From contig NZ_ADFR01000016.1 in NCBI RefSeq assembly GCF_000177375.1, forward strand, positions 62,001 through 126,000: a stretch of 64,000 nucleotides of DNA, in the 5' to 3' direction. The position numbers and the translations under genes were made by a program. Under the pieces are notes generated by a model. The model had not been told where the DNA came from. It was given only the letters and a program-made list of their open reading frames with translations, and did not search any database. The DNA is from Bulleidia extructa W1219 (GTDB lineage: Bacteria > Bacillota_I > Bacilli_A > Erysipelotrichales > Erysipelotrichaceae). Shown here one piece after another: positions 17,910-26,197 of this stretch. The first letter of the stretch is position 1. Every line of letters begins with the position of its first letter.

Positions 17910-18140
17910 TTATTCACTCTTTAATCGATTCACCAAAGCCAATAAAGCCTTAGCAGAATTGAAGTTTTCATTCACAATTTCCGTTGCCGGAATTGAAATA
18001 TCATAATGATCATTCAAAGCACTGATGGTTTGAAGAATATCAAAAGAATCAAACACTTGATGATCAATCAAAAATTCTTCTGTTTCATAATCCACATCAT
18101 CACGCACTTCTTCTTTTAATAAATTAATCAATTCTTCCAT
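17910..18140 (-). CDS. Acyl carrier protein, DltC-like
   Basis: 76 aa four-helix carrier protein. The phosphopantetheine attachment site is Ser32 in FDSFDILQ, followed by the usual acidic helix II. The length and helix pattern fit DltC-type carriers used to hold an activated amino acid as a thioester. AAGGAGA lies before ATG 18140, which is 2 nt after the decarboxylase stop. In this operon it would receive an acyl group from the adenylating enzyme (19249-20730) and hand it to the MBOAT membrane acyltransferase; acpS next door would activate it. It is not in a fatty-acid gene context. Confidence 0.85.
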   Translation of the reverse strand: MEELINLLKEEVRDDVDYETEEFLIDHQVFDSFDILQTISALNDHYDISIPATEIVNENFNSAKALLALVNRLKSE

Positions 18141-18142
18141 TT

Positions 18143-19252
18143 TTATCTCCTTGTGTTTAAAATATACGTTTCTTCTTGATCTCGCAATAATTCCAACTTA
18201 TTGCCACTCAATTTATAGACGGAAGGCAATTTTCTGGATAAGAATAATCCAATCCCTTCTGTTACACCATAAGCTCCACAATTATGAAATACAAGTACAT
18301 CTCCAATCTTTAATTTTGGCAAAGTCACTTTACGAACCAAAACATCTGCCGTTGTACAAAGAGAACCCGCCAAACAATAGTCTGCCATTTCTTCATTCTG
18401 TGGACTTTCTAGAAGAGGAACTTTCATTCCCATCATTTGACCATAGTAATTTAAATGATGAATGCCACCATCTAAAATAGCCACATAGCTGTCGTTTAAT
18501 TTTTTGATATCTTGCACTTGACTATAATAAGATCCACAGTTATATACCATAAAACGACCCATCTCCACCATGACTTCTCTTTTTAAAGAGGATAGACTAT
18601 CTTGAATCGCTTTCAAAGGAGCTAAATCCTCTGAAAAATCATCACCCACAAATAATGGAACCGGTAATCCCGGTCCATACTCCAAGGCTAACGAAAGACG
18701 ATACTTTTTTTCCCACAACTTTAATTGAGCGTCCAACTGCTCTAATTCACTAATCTGATGTTGACTCTTTTTACGTTGAGTTCCTGCAAAATAGTGAATA
18801 CCGATGATTTCAATTTGTGGATCCGGATGCTCAAAAAGATATTCTGTATCTTCTACGCTCATCCCAAATTGATTGCCGGACGTTAAACGAATATAAGCTT
18901 TCACTTTTTCATGACTATTTTTTAAAACCTCTTGGAGACGTTCAAAATGAACGATACTTTCAAAGCTAAATAAACGAACCCCATAATCAAAAGCTTCTTG
19001 AATATCCTCCACCGTTTTATTCACACCGGACATCAATATTTTAAAAGCCGGCACTTTTCGATCTATACAAATTTTCATTTCACCAGGAGAGCAAACTTCC
19101 AACTGGTCAACCGTTTCAAACAATGATTCCACCAGGAACGGATTAGCTTTAATAGAATAACATAACCCCCATTTCCCATCTGCAATCTTTTTAATATCAC
19201 AAATACGCTTTAAAAGTACATTTTCATCCATCACATAATACGGTGTTTTCAT
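18143..19252 (-). CDS. Type III PLP-dependent amino acid decarboxylase in a dlt-like operon
   Basis: 369 aa, alanine-racemase fold (DAP/ornithine decarboxylase class). PLP lysine K35 sits in CYSIKANP. H153 (GIHYFAGTQ), the phosphate-binding GPGLP (193-197), E-M-G-R (230-233), the catalytic C299 and D303 (CTTAD), and Y328 (CGAY) are all in place, so it should be an active decarboxylase and not a racemase. It is shorter than LysA. Placement between an adenylating enzyme and an ACP recalls BtrK of butirosin synthesis, which decarboxylates an ACP-bound glutamyl group. Substrate unproven; free diamino acids or meso-DAP are alternatives. ATG 19252 overlaps the upstream stop and has AAGGAG before it. 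Confidence 0.85.
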   Translation of the reverse strand: MKTPYYVMDENVLLKRICDIKKIADGKWGLCYSIKANPFLVESLFETVDQLEVCSPGEMKICIDRKVPAFKILMSGVNKTVEDIQEAFDYGVRLFSFESIVHFERLQEVLKNSHEKVKAYIRLTSGNQFGMSVEDTEYLFEHPDPQIEIIGIHYFAGTQRKKSQHQISELEQLDAQLKLWEKKYRLSLALEYGPGLPVPLFVGDDFSEDLAPLKAIQDSLSSLKREVMVEMGRFMVYNCGSYYSQVQDIKKLNDSYVAILDGGIHHLNYYGQMMGMKVPLLESPQNEEMADYCLAGSLCTTADVLVRKVTLPKLKIGDVLVFHNCGAYGVTEGIGLFLSRKLPSVYKLSGNKLELLRDQEETYILNTRR

Positions 19253-20730
19253 ACAAAATCTCCTTTCAAAGCTTGCCGATCAATTTTACCATTTTTAGTC
19301 ATTGGTAAATGAGGCCAAAAATGAATATGATTGGGAATCATGTAGCTTGGTAACTTTTTCTTTAAAAAATCAGCCATTTCTTCTTTCGTTAACGTTCCTT
19401 CAAAATGAGCTTCTATCTTACTTCGTTTAGCATCATATAATACGCAAGCTCTTTCACAAGCCAAATGCTCTTGCATGACAATTTCAATCTCACCCAGCTC
19501 AATTCGGTGTCCTAAATGCTTGATTTGAAAATCTTTACGACCTTGGAAAAAAAGCTTCCCTGTTTCGTCATAATAAGCTTGATCACCCGTTCGATACATC
19601 CTTATTTCCACTTCTTTTACAAAAGGATTCAGCGGAAAAGAAGTCGCTGTTTTTTCCGGAAGATTCCAATAGCCAAGCGCTAAGCAATCTCCGCTCACGC
19701 AAATCTCACCTATGCGATTGGGTTCTTTTACTAATTGATCATTTTCATCCAGCAAGAATACCCATTCGTTATCAAAGGCTTTTCCAATACTGATATGATC
19801 CAAATCTCCTTTTTGATCAATGATTTCATAGGTGCAATTGCAAGTAATCTCAGTAGGGCCATATAAATTCACATACCGAACTTGTGGTAAAAACTTCATC
19901 CACTTTCTTAGATGTTTCACCGGCATAACCTCACCAGAGAATAAGATAGAATGAATTCTATCCGGCAAACGATACGATAAGCCGTTCATGATTGACACAA
20001 AACACAAAGCGGAAACCGCCCAAACTAATACTGTTGCTTCTTTTTCTACCAACAAATCCATCAAATCTGTCGGATTGGAGAAAAATTCTCGTGGAATCAA
20101 AATCACCGAAGCCCCTAAGTACATAGCCGAATACAAATCCTTCACTGAAACATCAAAATCCAGCGGAGCTTGATTCGCAAAAACATCGTCTTCCTGAAAT
20201 TGAAACGTCTTACAAAAGGTAGGGATAAAATCAAGAACTGATCGATGACTAACCGCTACTCCTTTTGGTTGACCTGTACTGCCGGAAGTAAAATTGATAT
20301 ATAACGGTGCATTGGAATAACAATGAGTTTTTAGCTCTACTTCCTCTGTTGATAAAAGAATATCTTCTTCCAGTAAATACTCAAAAGAAGAAACTAGTTT
20401 TTCATATCCTTGTTTCACAATCAAGCAACTTGGCTGAAGCTGTTCTAACATTTTTGATAACCGCTCTTCACTTTGTCTAGTATCTAAAACACAATAGCAC
20501 GCACCACAATAAGCACACGCCATCATCCAAGAAACCAGCTCAATGGACTTATCCATCAATAAAGCAACTGGCCGATACATTTGACTTCTATCTTTTAAAA
20601 ATGAAGCCTTCTTTTGTGTCAAACGCCAAAACTCAGAATACGTTATTTGGCTGTTTTTTTCCATCAAAAAAATATTATTAGGAACCCGCTTTACTGTGTT
20701 TTCTAAAATATCAATTACCGTTTTCATCAT
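19249..20730 (-). CDS. DltA-like amino acid adenylating enzyme
   Basis: 493 aa, AMP-forming adenylation domain without a carrier or condensation domain. Core motifs: TSGSTGQPKG (148-157), FDVSV with D193 for the amino group, NLYGPTE (288-294), YRTGD (379-383) and catalytic K482 (NGKIDRQ). The residue that gives DltA its D-Ala preference, Cys in FCGE, is Ser265 here (FSGEVMP), and CNCTY follows the GPTE motif. So it activates an amino acid onto the operon's ACP, but D-alanine is not assured. It starts directly after the MBOAT stop codon (TAAATG) and overlaps the decarboxylase by 4 nt. Confidence 0.85.
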   Translation of the reverse strand: MMKTVIDILENTVKRVPNNIFLMEKNSQITYSEFWRLTQKKASFLKDRSQMYRPVALLMDKSIELVSWMMACAYCGACYCVLDTRQSEERLSKMLEQLQPSCLIVKQGYEKLVSSFEYLLEEDILLSTEEVELKTHCYSNAPLYINFTSGSTGQPKGVAVSHRSVLDFIPTFCKTFQFQEDDVFANQAPLDFDVSVKDLYSAMYLGASVILIPREFFSNPTDLMDLLVEKEATVLVWAVSALCFVSIMNGLSYRLPDRIHSILFSGEVMPVKHLRKWMKFLPQVRYVNLYGPTEITCNCTYEIIDQKGDLDHISIGKAFDNEWVFLLDENDQLVKEPNRIGEICVSGDCLALGYWNLPEKTATSFPLNPFVKEVEIRMYRTGDQAYYDETGKLFFQGRKDFQIKHLGHRIELGEIEIVMQEHLACERACVLYDAKRSKIEAHFEGTLTKEEMADFLKKKLPSYMIPNHIHFWPHLPMTKNGKIDRQALKGDFV

Positions 20731-22257
20731 TTAAAACCCCGCATACATCATCGCCACATGATCAAATCCTGGCCCATAAGTCGCAAATAAAATATACGCG
20801 ACAACTAAACCATACATCACTAAAACCTGAATAGATCCATGAGAACTAAAGAAGCTTTGTTTCCAATCCCAACCTTTTTCTTTTGCGATATTGAAAAGAC
20901 TCACTAAAACAAAACCAATCCCGACCACCAACCACTCTGCCTTAGTAATAGAAACGATCGATAAGAAAGCTGATAATTCTTGTCCTCTAAAATTAGAGAA
21001 AATACTTTTGACCATCATCCCAAAAGCACTTAAATTCGGTGATAAAAATAACGCTTCCCCAAGACAAACAATTATAATCAATTTGATAAAGCGAAGAGTC
21101 TTAACACCAAATGAATCAGAAGAGACTCCTGTTTTTTGATAAAAAGACTGCATTGGTTTTTCCAGCAATAAATCCAATAAAATAAAGATAAAATAGTACA
21201 ACCCATATAAAATATAGGTCGATTGCGGACCATGCCAAAGTCCATTTGCCAACCAAACAAAGAATAAAGCAATGATCGGACCAACTAAGCGAGCCACTGA
21301 CTTATTGATGTGCTTTTTTGTCCATTTACTCATTTTCTGAACCGGCTTTGCTAAAGAAATCGGATAAAAGATGTAATCACGGAAAAAATGACCCAATGTC
21401 ATATGCCAACGGCGCCAAAACTCCGAGGCATCTTTCGCAAAAAATGGTTGATTAAAGTTTTCCGGTAATGTAATTCCCAATAATTTAGCCGAACCAATTG
21501 CCATATCTACTGAACCGGAAAAATCCATATAAATTTGTAAAGTACACAACCCAATTCCCAATAATGAAATGGAACCGATATGTGTATAAGATTTAAAAAT
21601 AAGAGCCACCACCGGAGCGATTCCATCCGCAATGACTGATTTTTTCAATAGCCCCCAAAAAATACGGATAAATCCCTCTTTCAAATCATTGAAGCTAGCC
21701 CCGTCTGCTTTCCTAATTTGAGGAACCACCTCTTTAAAACGTGTGATAGGTCCCAAAACAATGGTTGGAAAAAAGCTCGTATATACTAAAACATCCACTA
21801 AACTCGGATTTTTTATCTTATTTGTTTTCACATCCACTATCAAAGAGATCAATTGCAAGGAATAATAACTAATTCCTAGCGGTAAAATTAACCTTTTTAC
21901 TTGTAAATTAGAAGAAAAGAAAGAATTAAAAATTTCAATGAAAAAATTCCAGTATTTCAGTTTGAATAATACCACTAATAAAAAGACGATACTAAAAAAG
22001 GTAACTACATTCTTTTTCCTTTTCTTGATACATTTATCTTTTTCTTTCAATTCTATCTTATCTAATAACCAACAAGACATATAGACAAAAATAGACGAAG
22101 CTAAGTAAATAACCACTAATTTCCGTGACCAGTTAAAATAAAAGGCCATATTGATTAATAAAAGAGCATATTTTCGAAAACGTTTTGGCACGATGTGATA
22201 GAAAAGAACGGCTAAAGGAAGAAAACCGGCAATGTATAAAATACGAGTATAACTCAT
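20731..22257 (-). CDS. MBOAT membrane acyltransferase (DltB/AlgI-like)
   Basis: 508 aa polytopic membrane protein. The family signatures ENFNQPFFAKDASEFWRRWH (about 266-285), FFRDYIFYPI and the invariant catalytic His H342 in NGLWHG are all intact. Its length is nearer AlgI/PatA than the roughly 400-aa DltB. It would take an acyl group from the ACP in the cytoplasm and pass it across the membrane for esterification of a cell-surface polymer. ATG 22257 overlaps the SGNH gene's stop (ATGA) and has AGAGGT upstream. Confidence 0.88.
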   Translation of the reverse strand: MSYTRILYIAGFLPLAVLFYHIVPKRFRKYALLLINMAFYFNWSRKLVVIYLASSIFVYMSCWLLDKIELKEKDKCIKKRKKNVVTFFSIVFLLVVLFKLKYWNFFIEIFNSFFSSNLQVKRLILPLGISYYSLQLISLIVDVKTNKIKNPSLVDVLVYTSFFPTIVLGPITRFKEVVPQIRKADGASFNDLKEGFIRIFWGLLKKSVIADGIAPVVALIFKSYTHIGSISLLGIGLCTLQIYMDFSGSVDMAIGSAKLLGITLPENFNQPFFAKDASEFWRRWHMTLGHFFRDYIFYPISLAKPVQKMSKWTKKHINKSVARLVGPIIALFFVWLANGLWHGPQSTYILYGLYYFIFILLDLLLEKPMQSFYQKTGVSSDSFGVKTLRFIKLIIIVCLGEALFLSPNLSAFGMMVKSIFSNFRGQELSAFLSIVSITKAEWLVVGIGFVLVSLFNIAKEKGWDWKQSFFSSHGSIQVLVMYGLVVAYILFATYGPGFDHVAMMYAGF

Positions 22258-23144
22258 TGTTGTTGACCTCTTTCTAATTCTTTAACCAAGTAGGAGCCTA
22301 ACGCTTTTCTGATTTTTTCTTCACCAAAGTCATTTAAATGATCACCACCATCACGATAATCTTTCTCAAAATCAATCTTCACCTGTTTTAATTTCAAATT
22401 ATAATCGATATAGCGAATGCCATTTTGATTTGCCCACTTTTCAACTTCATCATGTCTCTTTTGATTCCAATTCACAGGACTTGGAACACTGACCAACACT
22501 AACTTCACACCAGAATCATGGCATAGCTTTTTAATCTTATCCAAGTACTTTAAATTAAAACGATTTAAATACGTAATATTATATGGATTTAAAGGGTTAA
22601 AAGGAATTTTCTTTTGTTTCATATAATCCATTCTCTTTCGATACGCTTCTATCGTTTTATCCGGATAATACCCCAAATGAGGATCTTCTTTCCCCTTTAA
22701 ATCAAACCGATACATCGCATGATAATTCATAATTGGAAAAAGGTTCATTAAATCAAAACGATTATATTTATTGGTAGCATTAAACAGAGCGTGTGCCTCT
22801 AAAACGATGATTTTCGGCTTTTGCGTTTTTAATGCTTCACGAATCATAACATAGCTATCCAAGGTCATTTGGCCGGTTGTTGATAAATTATAGTTTTTAA
22901 TTCCGAATTCTTTTTCATATCCCTTTGGATTAAATCCTGTCCAAGCCAAACTATCCCCTACAAAAAGAACTTCTTTTGAAAACGGCTTTTCTTGTTGATA
23001 TGTCGATAATTTTGGTTGTACATATTGATAATGGTATCCATATTTTTCTAAACTACCAAATGGAAGTCCTATTACATAAACAACCACCACTAATCCTAAG
23101 AAAAATAAACCTATCTTTACAAATAATTGAACTATTTTTTTCAT
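22254..23144 (-). CDS. Membrane-anchored SGNH-family protein, DltD/AlgJ-like
   Basis: 296 aa. One N-terminal helix (about 5-27) anchors an extracytoplasmic SGNH-hydrolase fold. The nucleophile Ser65 lies in VGDSLAWTG, and the C-terminal DGGDHLND (D265, H269) supplies the catalytic acid and His. DltD and AlgJ/AlgX act with MBOAT proteins in transferring acyl groups to surface polymers, and this gene is first in the operon, just ahead of the MBOAT gene. TAGAAT lies 8 nt before ATG 23144 with no Shine-Dalgarno, so the operon mRNA is probably leaderless. Confidence 0.78.
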   Translation of the reverse strand: MKKIVQLFVKIGLFFLGLVVVVYVIGLPFGSLEKYGYHYQYVQPKLSTYQQEKPFSKEVLFVGDSLAWTGFNPKGYEKEFGIKNYNLSTTGQMTLDSYVMIREALKTQKPKIIVLEAHALFNATNKYNRFDLMNLFPIMNYHAMYRFDLKGKEDPHLGYYPDKTIEAYRKRMDYMKQKKIPFNPLNPYNITYLNRFNLKYLDKIKKLCHDSGVKLVLVSVPSPVNWNQKRHDEVEKWANQNGIRYIDYNLKLKQVKIDFEKDYRDGGDHLNDFGEEKIRKALGSYLVKELERGQQQ

Positions 23145-23152
23145 GTCGATTC

Positions 23153-23158
23153 ATTCTA
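23153..23158 (-). promoter_or_regulatory. -10 box of the dlt-like operon, leaderless geometry
   Basis: Minus strand extended -10 TGTTAGAAT, hexamer 8 nt before ATG 23144. No convincing -35 box and no ribosome site. Confidence 0.5.
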
Positions 23159-23214
23159 ACATAAAAACAGTCATGAAATAAATACTTCCGCATGAGGTTA
23201 TTTTTCTTCAACCA

Positions 23215-23240
23215 AATAAAAAAGGAACTTCAGTTCCCTT
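23215..23240 (-). terminator. Terminator of gpsA
   Basis: Minus strand GGAACT and AGTTCC form a tight hairpin followed by a T6 tract, right after the gpsA stop codon. It isolates the dlt-like operon from gpsA. Confidence 0.7.
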
Positions 23241-23242
23241 CA

Positions 23243-24229
23243 TTACTCCTCTTTTAACTCTCTAGCCATCAAATCTATCATAGCTTGACTTGGCTTTTTT
23301 CCTTCATACAAAACCGCATACACTTCATTTGTGATAGGCATATCAATGTGATGTTTTTTTGCTTCTAGATAAACAATCTTACAAGCATACATACCCTCTA
23401 CTGTTTTTTGATTATTTTCTAAAAATTTCTTTGCACTATCCTCCCGACCAATTTCATAACCTGCCATAAAGTTACGAGAATGTCGAGAGGTACAAGTCAC
23501 GATCAAATCTCCAACACCATCTAAACCTAAAAATGTTTCCGGTTTACTACCAAAATAGATTCCATAACGACTGATTTCCGCTAATCCGCGTGTCATTAGA
23601 GCCGCTCTAGCATTGTCTCCTTGTCCTAAACCATCTAGGATTCCTGAAGCAATGGCCATCACATTTTTTAAAGCCACGCCAATCTCGGCTCCAATCAAAT
23701 CATAATTTCGATATACTCGGAAGTAATGATTTGAAAAAACTTCTTGAACAATTCTTGAGGCTTCTTCATCTTCACTTACTGCATTAATTGATGTCAACAA
23801 ACGAAGGACCACTTCTTCAGCATGGCTTGGTCCTATCAAGCTGACAATTCTTGCTTGCTTGTTTTGAAAAGCTTTTTGAAGAACAACAGACAAACGTTCA
23901 TGGCTTATAGGATGGAACCCTTTCGCCACATTAACAATAATCACACCCTCTTCTAAATAAGGGCTAACTTGTTTAGCCACGGATTCTAGAGCAATAGAAG
24001 GTACCGCCATCAAAACAATTTGGCTACCTTTTACCACTTGAATATCTGTACTGGCTTTAATGCTAGGGTTTAATGCCGCAGTAAAAAACTTAGAATTATG
24101 ATGATTATTTTGAATATCCTCTACTTCTGTAATTTCTTTACCCCACATTTGAACCTCATGGCCGTTATCCGCCAACACCTGTGCTAATCCGGATCCCCAA
24201 GATCCTGTTCCAAGAATGGAAATTTTCAT
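23243..24229 (-). CDS. gpsA: Glycerol-3-phosphate dehydrogenase [NAD(P)+]
   Basis: 328 aa cytosolic enzyme making sn-glycerol-3-phosphate from DHAP for phospholipid and teichoic acid synthesis. The N-terminal nucleotide-binding GTGSWGSGLA, the substrate region VNVAKGF and GLGQGDNARAALMTRGLAE, and a helical C-terminal domain identify it. Its start overlaps the der stop by 4 nt, the usual der-gpsA pairing. A hairpin terminator follows. Confidence 0.93.
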   Translation of the reverse strand: MKISILGTGSWGSGLAQVLADNGHEVQMWGKEITEVEDIQNNHHNSKFFTAALNPSIKASTDIQVVKGSQIVLMAVPSIALESVAKQVSPYLEEGVIIVNVAKGFHPISHERLSVVLQKAFQNKQARIVSLIGPSHAEEVVLRLLTSINAVSEDEEASRIVQEVFSNHYFRVYRNYDLIGAEIGVALKNVMAIASGILDGLGQGDNARAALMTRGLAEISRYGIYFGSKPETFLGLDGVGDLIVTCTSRHSRNFMAGYEIGREDSAKKFLENNQKTVEGMYACKIVYLEAKKHHIDMPITNEVYAVLYEGKKPSQAMIDLMARELKEE

Positions 24230-25539
24230 TCTGACACCTTCTTTCGAGCAATGATACGAATTGGCGTCCCTTCCAATGGGAACGCATTTCTTAATGTATT
24301 TTCTAAAAAACGTTCATAGCTAAAATGCAATAATTTAGGATCGTTACAAGACAACATAAAGGTTGGTGGCTGAATACCAACTTGTGTGGCGTAATAAATG
24401 CGAAATCTTTTTCCATTATGAGTGGGGGATGGAGTCGTGATTTGAGCATCTCCCACCACCTCATTTAAAACATTCGTTGGAATTCTTCTTTTAGCATTTT
24501 CCAAAATCATATCGACTATTGGTAAAATTCGATTCACCCTTTGATGTGTTTTGGCTGACACAAATACAATCGGAGCATAACTTAAGTATAAAAAATGATC
24601 CCTTACCTTTTGGGTAAACTCATTCATCGTTCTATCATCTTTTTCAACAATGTCCCATTTATTCACCACAATAATAATTGGTTTATTCATCTCAACAGCG
24701 TAGCCGGCCACATGCTTATCCTGTTCACGAATACCAGCTTCTCCATCCATCACAAACAAAACCACATCACAGCGTTCAATGGCTCTCATGGCTCTTAAAA
24801 CCGAATATTTTTCAATGGATTCATATATTTTTCCACGCTTACGAATACCTGCTGTATCCACAATAATGTATGGCTTACCTTCATGTGTAAATGGTGTGTC
24901 AATAGCATCTCTGGTTGTTCCTTGAATATTGGAAACAATAGCTCTTTCCTCATTTAAAATGGCATTGACCAAAGAGGATTTTCCAACATTCGGTTCTCCA
25001 ATCACAGCCATCTTAACCCCTTTTGTCTCAGGAATATCCATTCTTTTTGGCATCAATTCAAAACAACGATCTAAAACATCTCCTACACCGACTCCATGAA
25101 TTCCCGAACAGGCCATCGGATCTCCTAGGCCAAGCTCATAAAATTCATAAATATTGACCATACGACTTTGATCATCAATTCGATTCACCGCTAAAACAAC
25201 CGGTTTTTTATTTTTCTGCAATAAACCGGCAATAAAACGATCGTCCTCCATCACCCCCATTTGTCCATCACAAACCATCAGGATGACATCTGCTTCTTCC
25301 ATTGCAATATCCACTTGCGCTCGGATCTCTGTTTGGAATGGCTGATTGGCTAATTGAATGCCGCCTGTATCAATCACCCGAAAAGAATTTCCTGCCCACT
25401 CTGCACTACCATACAAGCGATCTCGCGTAACACCCGGTATATCTTCTACAATAGACATCCTTTCACCAACCAAACGATTAAAAATCGTACTCTTTCCTAC
25501 ATTTGGTCGACCGACAATGGCTACCACCATTTCTTTCAT
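24226..25539 (-). CDS. der: GTPase Der (EngA), ribosome biogenesis
   Basis: 437 aa double-GTPase needed for 50S subunit maturation. Two G domains each carry a P-loop (GRPNVGKST near the start, GEPNVGKSS about residue 180), DTGG/DTAG switch motifs and NRID/NKWD guanine-specificity motifs; a KH-like domain ends the protein. ATG 25539 is chosen because AAGGAG lies about 8 nt upstream; an upstream in-frame ATG at 25590 would overlap cmk without a ribosome site. Confidence 0.95.
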   Translation of the reverse strand: MKEMVVAIVGRPNVGKSTIFNRLVGERMSIVEDIPGVTRDRLYGSAEWAGNSFRVIDTGGIQLANQPFQTEIRAQVDIAMEEADVILMVCDGQMGVMEDDRFIAGLLQKNKKPVVLAVNRIDDQSRMVNIYEFYELGLGDPMACSGIHGVGVGDVLDRCFELMPKRMDIPETKGVKMAVIGEPNVGKSSLVNAILNEERAIVSNIQGTTRDAIDTPFTHEGKPYIIVDTAGIRKRGKIYESIEKYSVLRAMRAIERCDVVLFVMDGEAGIREQDKHVAGYAVEMNKPIIIVVNKWDIVEKDDRTMNEFTQKVRDHFLYLSYAPIVFVSAKTHQRVNRILPIVDMILENAKRRIPTNVLNEVVGDAQITTPSPTHNGKRFRIYYATQVGIQPPTFMLSCNDPKLLHFSYERFLENTLRNAFPLEGTPIRIIARKKVSE

Positions 25540-25552
25540 ACTCGACTCCTTT

Positions 25553-26197
25553 CTAGAGATACGAACAAACTTTCTCGACCACTTCTTCAATAGTCATATC
25601 CGAACAATCAATACGCACCGCATCCCTAGCTTGCTTCAAAGGAGAGGCACTTCTTGTTTCATCCTGTCGATCCCTTTCTTCCATAGCCTTCACGACTTCT
25701 TCCAATGTGATAGAAGAATTCTTTTGTTGCTCTTCTAAAAAACGTCGTTTCGCTCTTGCCTTGACACTGGCCACTAAGAAGATCTTCAGTTTAGCATCCG
25801 GCAACACTACCGTACCAATATCACGACCATCCATGATAAAACCCTTTTCTTTCGCCAAAAACTGTTGTCGAGCCACCATTTCTTGACGCACCTTCGCCCA
25901 CTTAGAAATATTTGAAGCCCCAATAGAAACTTCAGGTTCACGAATGATTTTAGTCACCTCTTCACCATCTAAAAAGACCCGATCACTCTCCAAGCGAATC
26001 TCTGTTTCATTCAAACATTTTACTAAATCCTTTTCATTTTGCTGTGAAATACCTTGCCGAATGGCTTTTAAAGCCAAACAACGGTACATAGCTCCTGTAT
26101 CTAAATGCGTCATACCCAAATTTTTTGCAAGTTGTTTAGAAATGGTGCTTTTGCCCGCAGCACTAGGCCCATCAATCGCAATATTATATCGTTCCAT
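25553..26197 (-). CDS. cmk: Cytidylate kinase
   Basis: 214 aa. It phosphorylates CMP and dCMP. The P-loop GPSAAGKST is at residues 9-17, LDTGAMYR binds substrate, and DGRDIGTVVLPDA is the family signature. GGAGGC precedes ATG 26197, whose first base overlaps the stop of the upstream gene (TAATG). The cmk-der-gpsA order is common in Firmicutes. Confidence 0.94.
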   Translation of the reverse strand: MERYNIAIDGPSAAGKSTISKQLAKNLGMTHLDTGAMYRCLALKAIRQGISQQNEKDLVKCLNETEIRLESDRVFLDGEEVTKIIREPEVSIGASNISKWAKVRQEMVARQQFLAKEKGFIMDGRDIGTVVLPDAKLKIFLVASVKARAKRRFLEEQQKNSSITLEEVVKAMEERDRQDETRSASPLKQARDAVRIDCSDMTIEEVVEKVCSYL

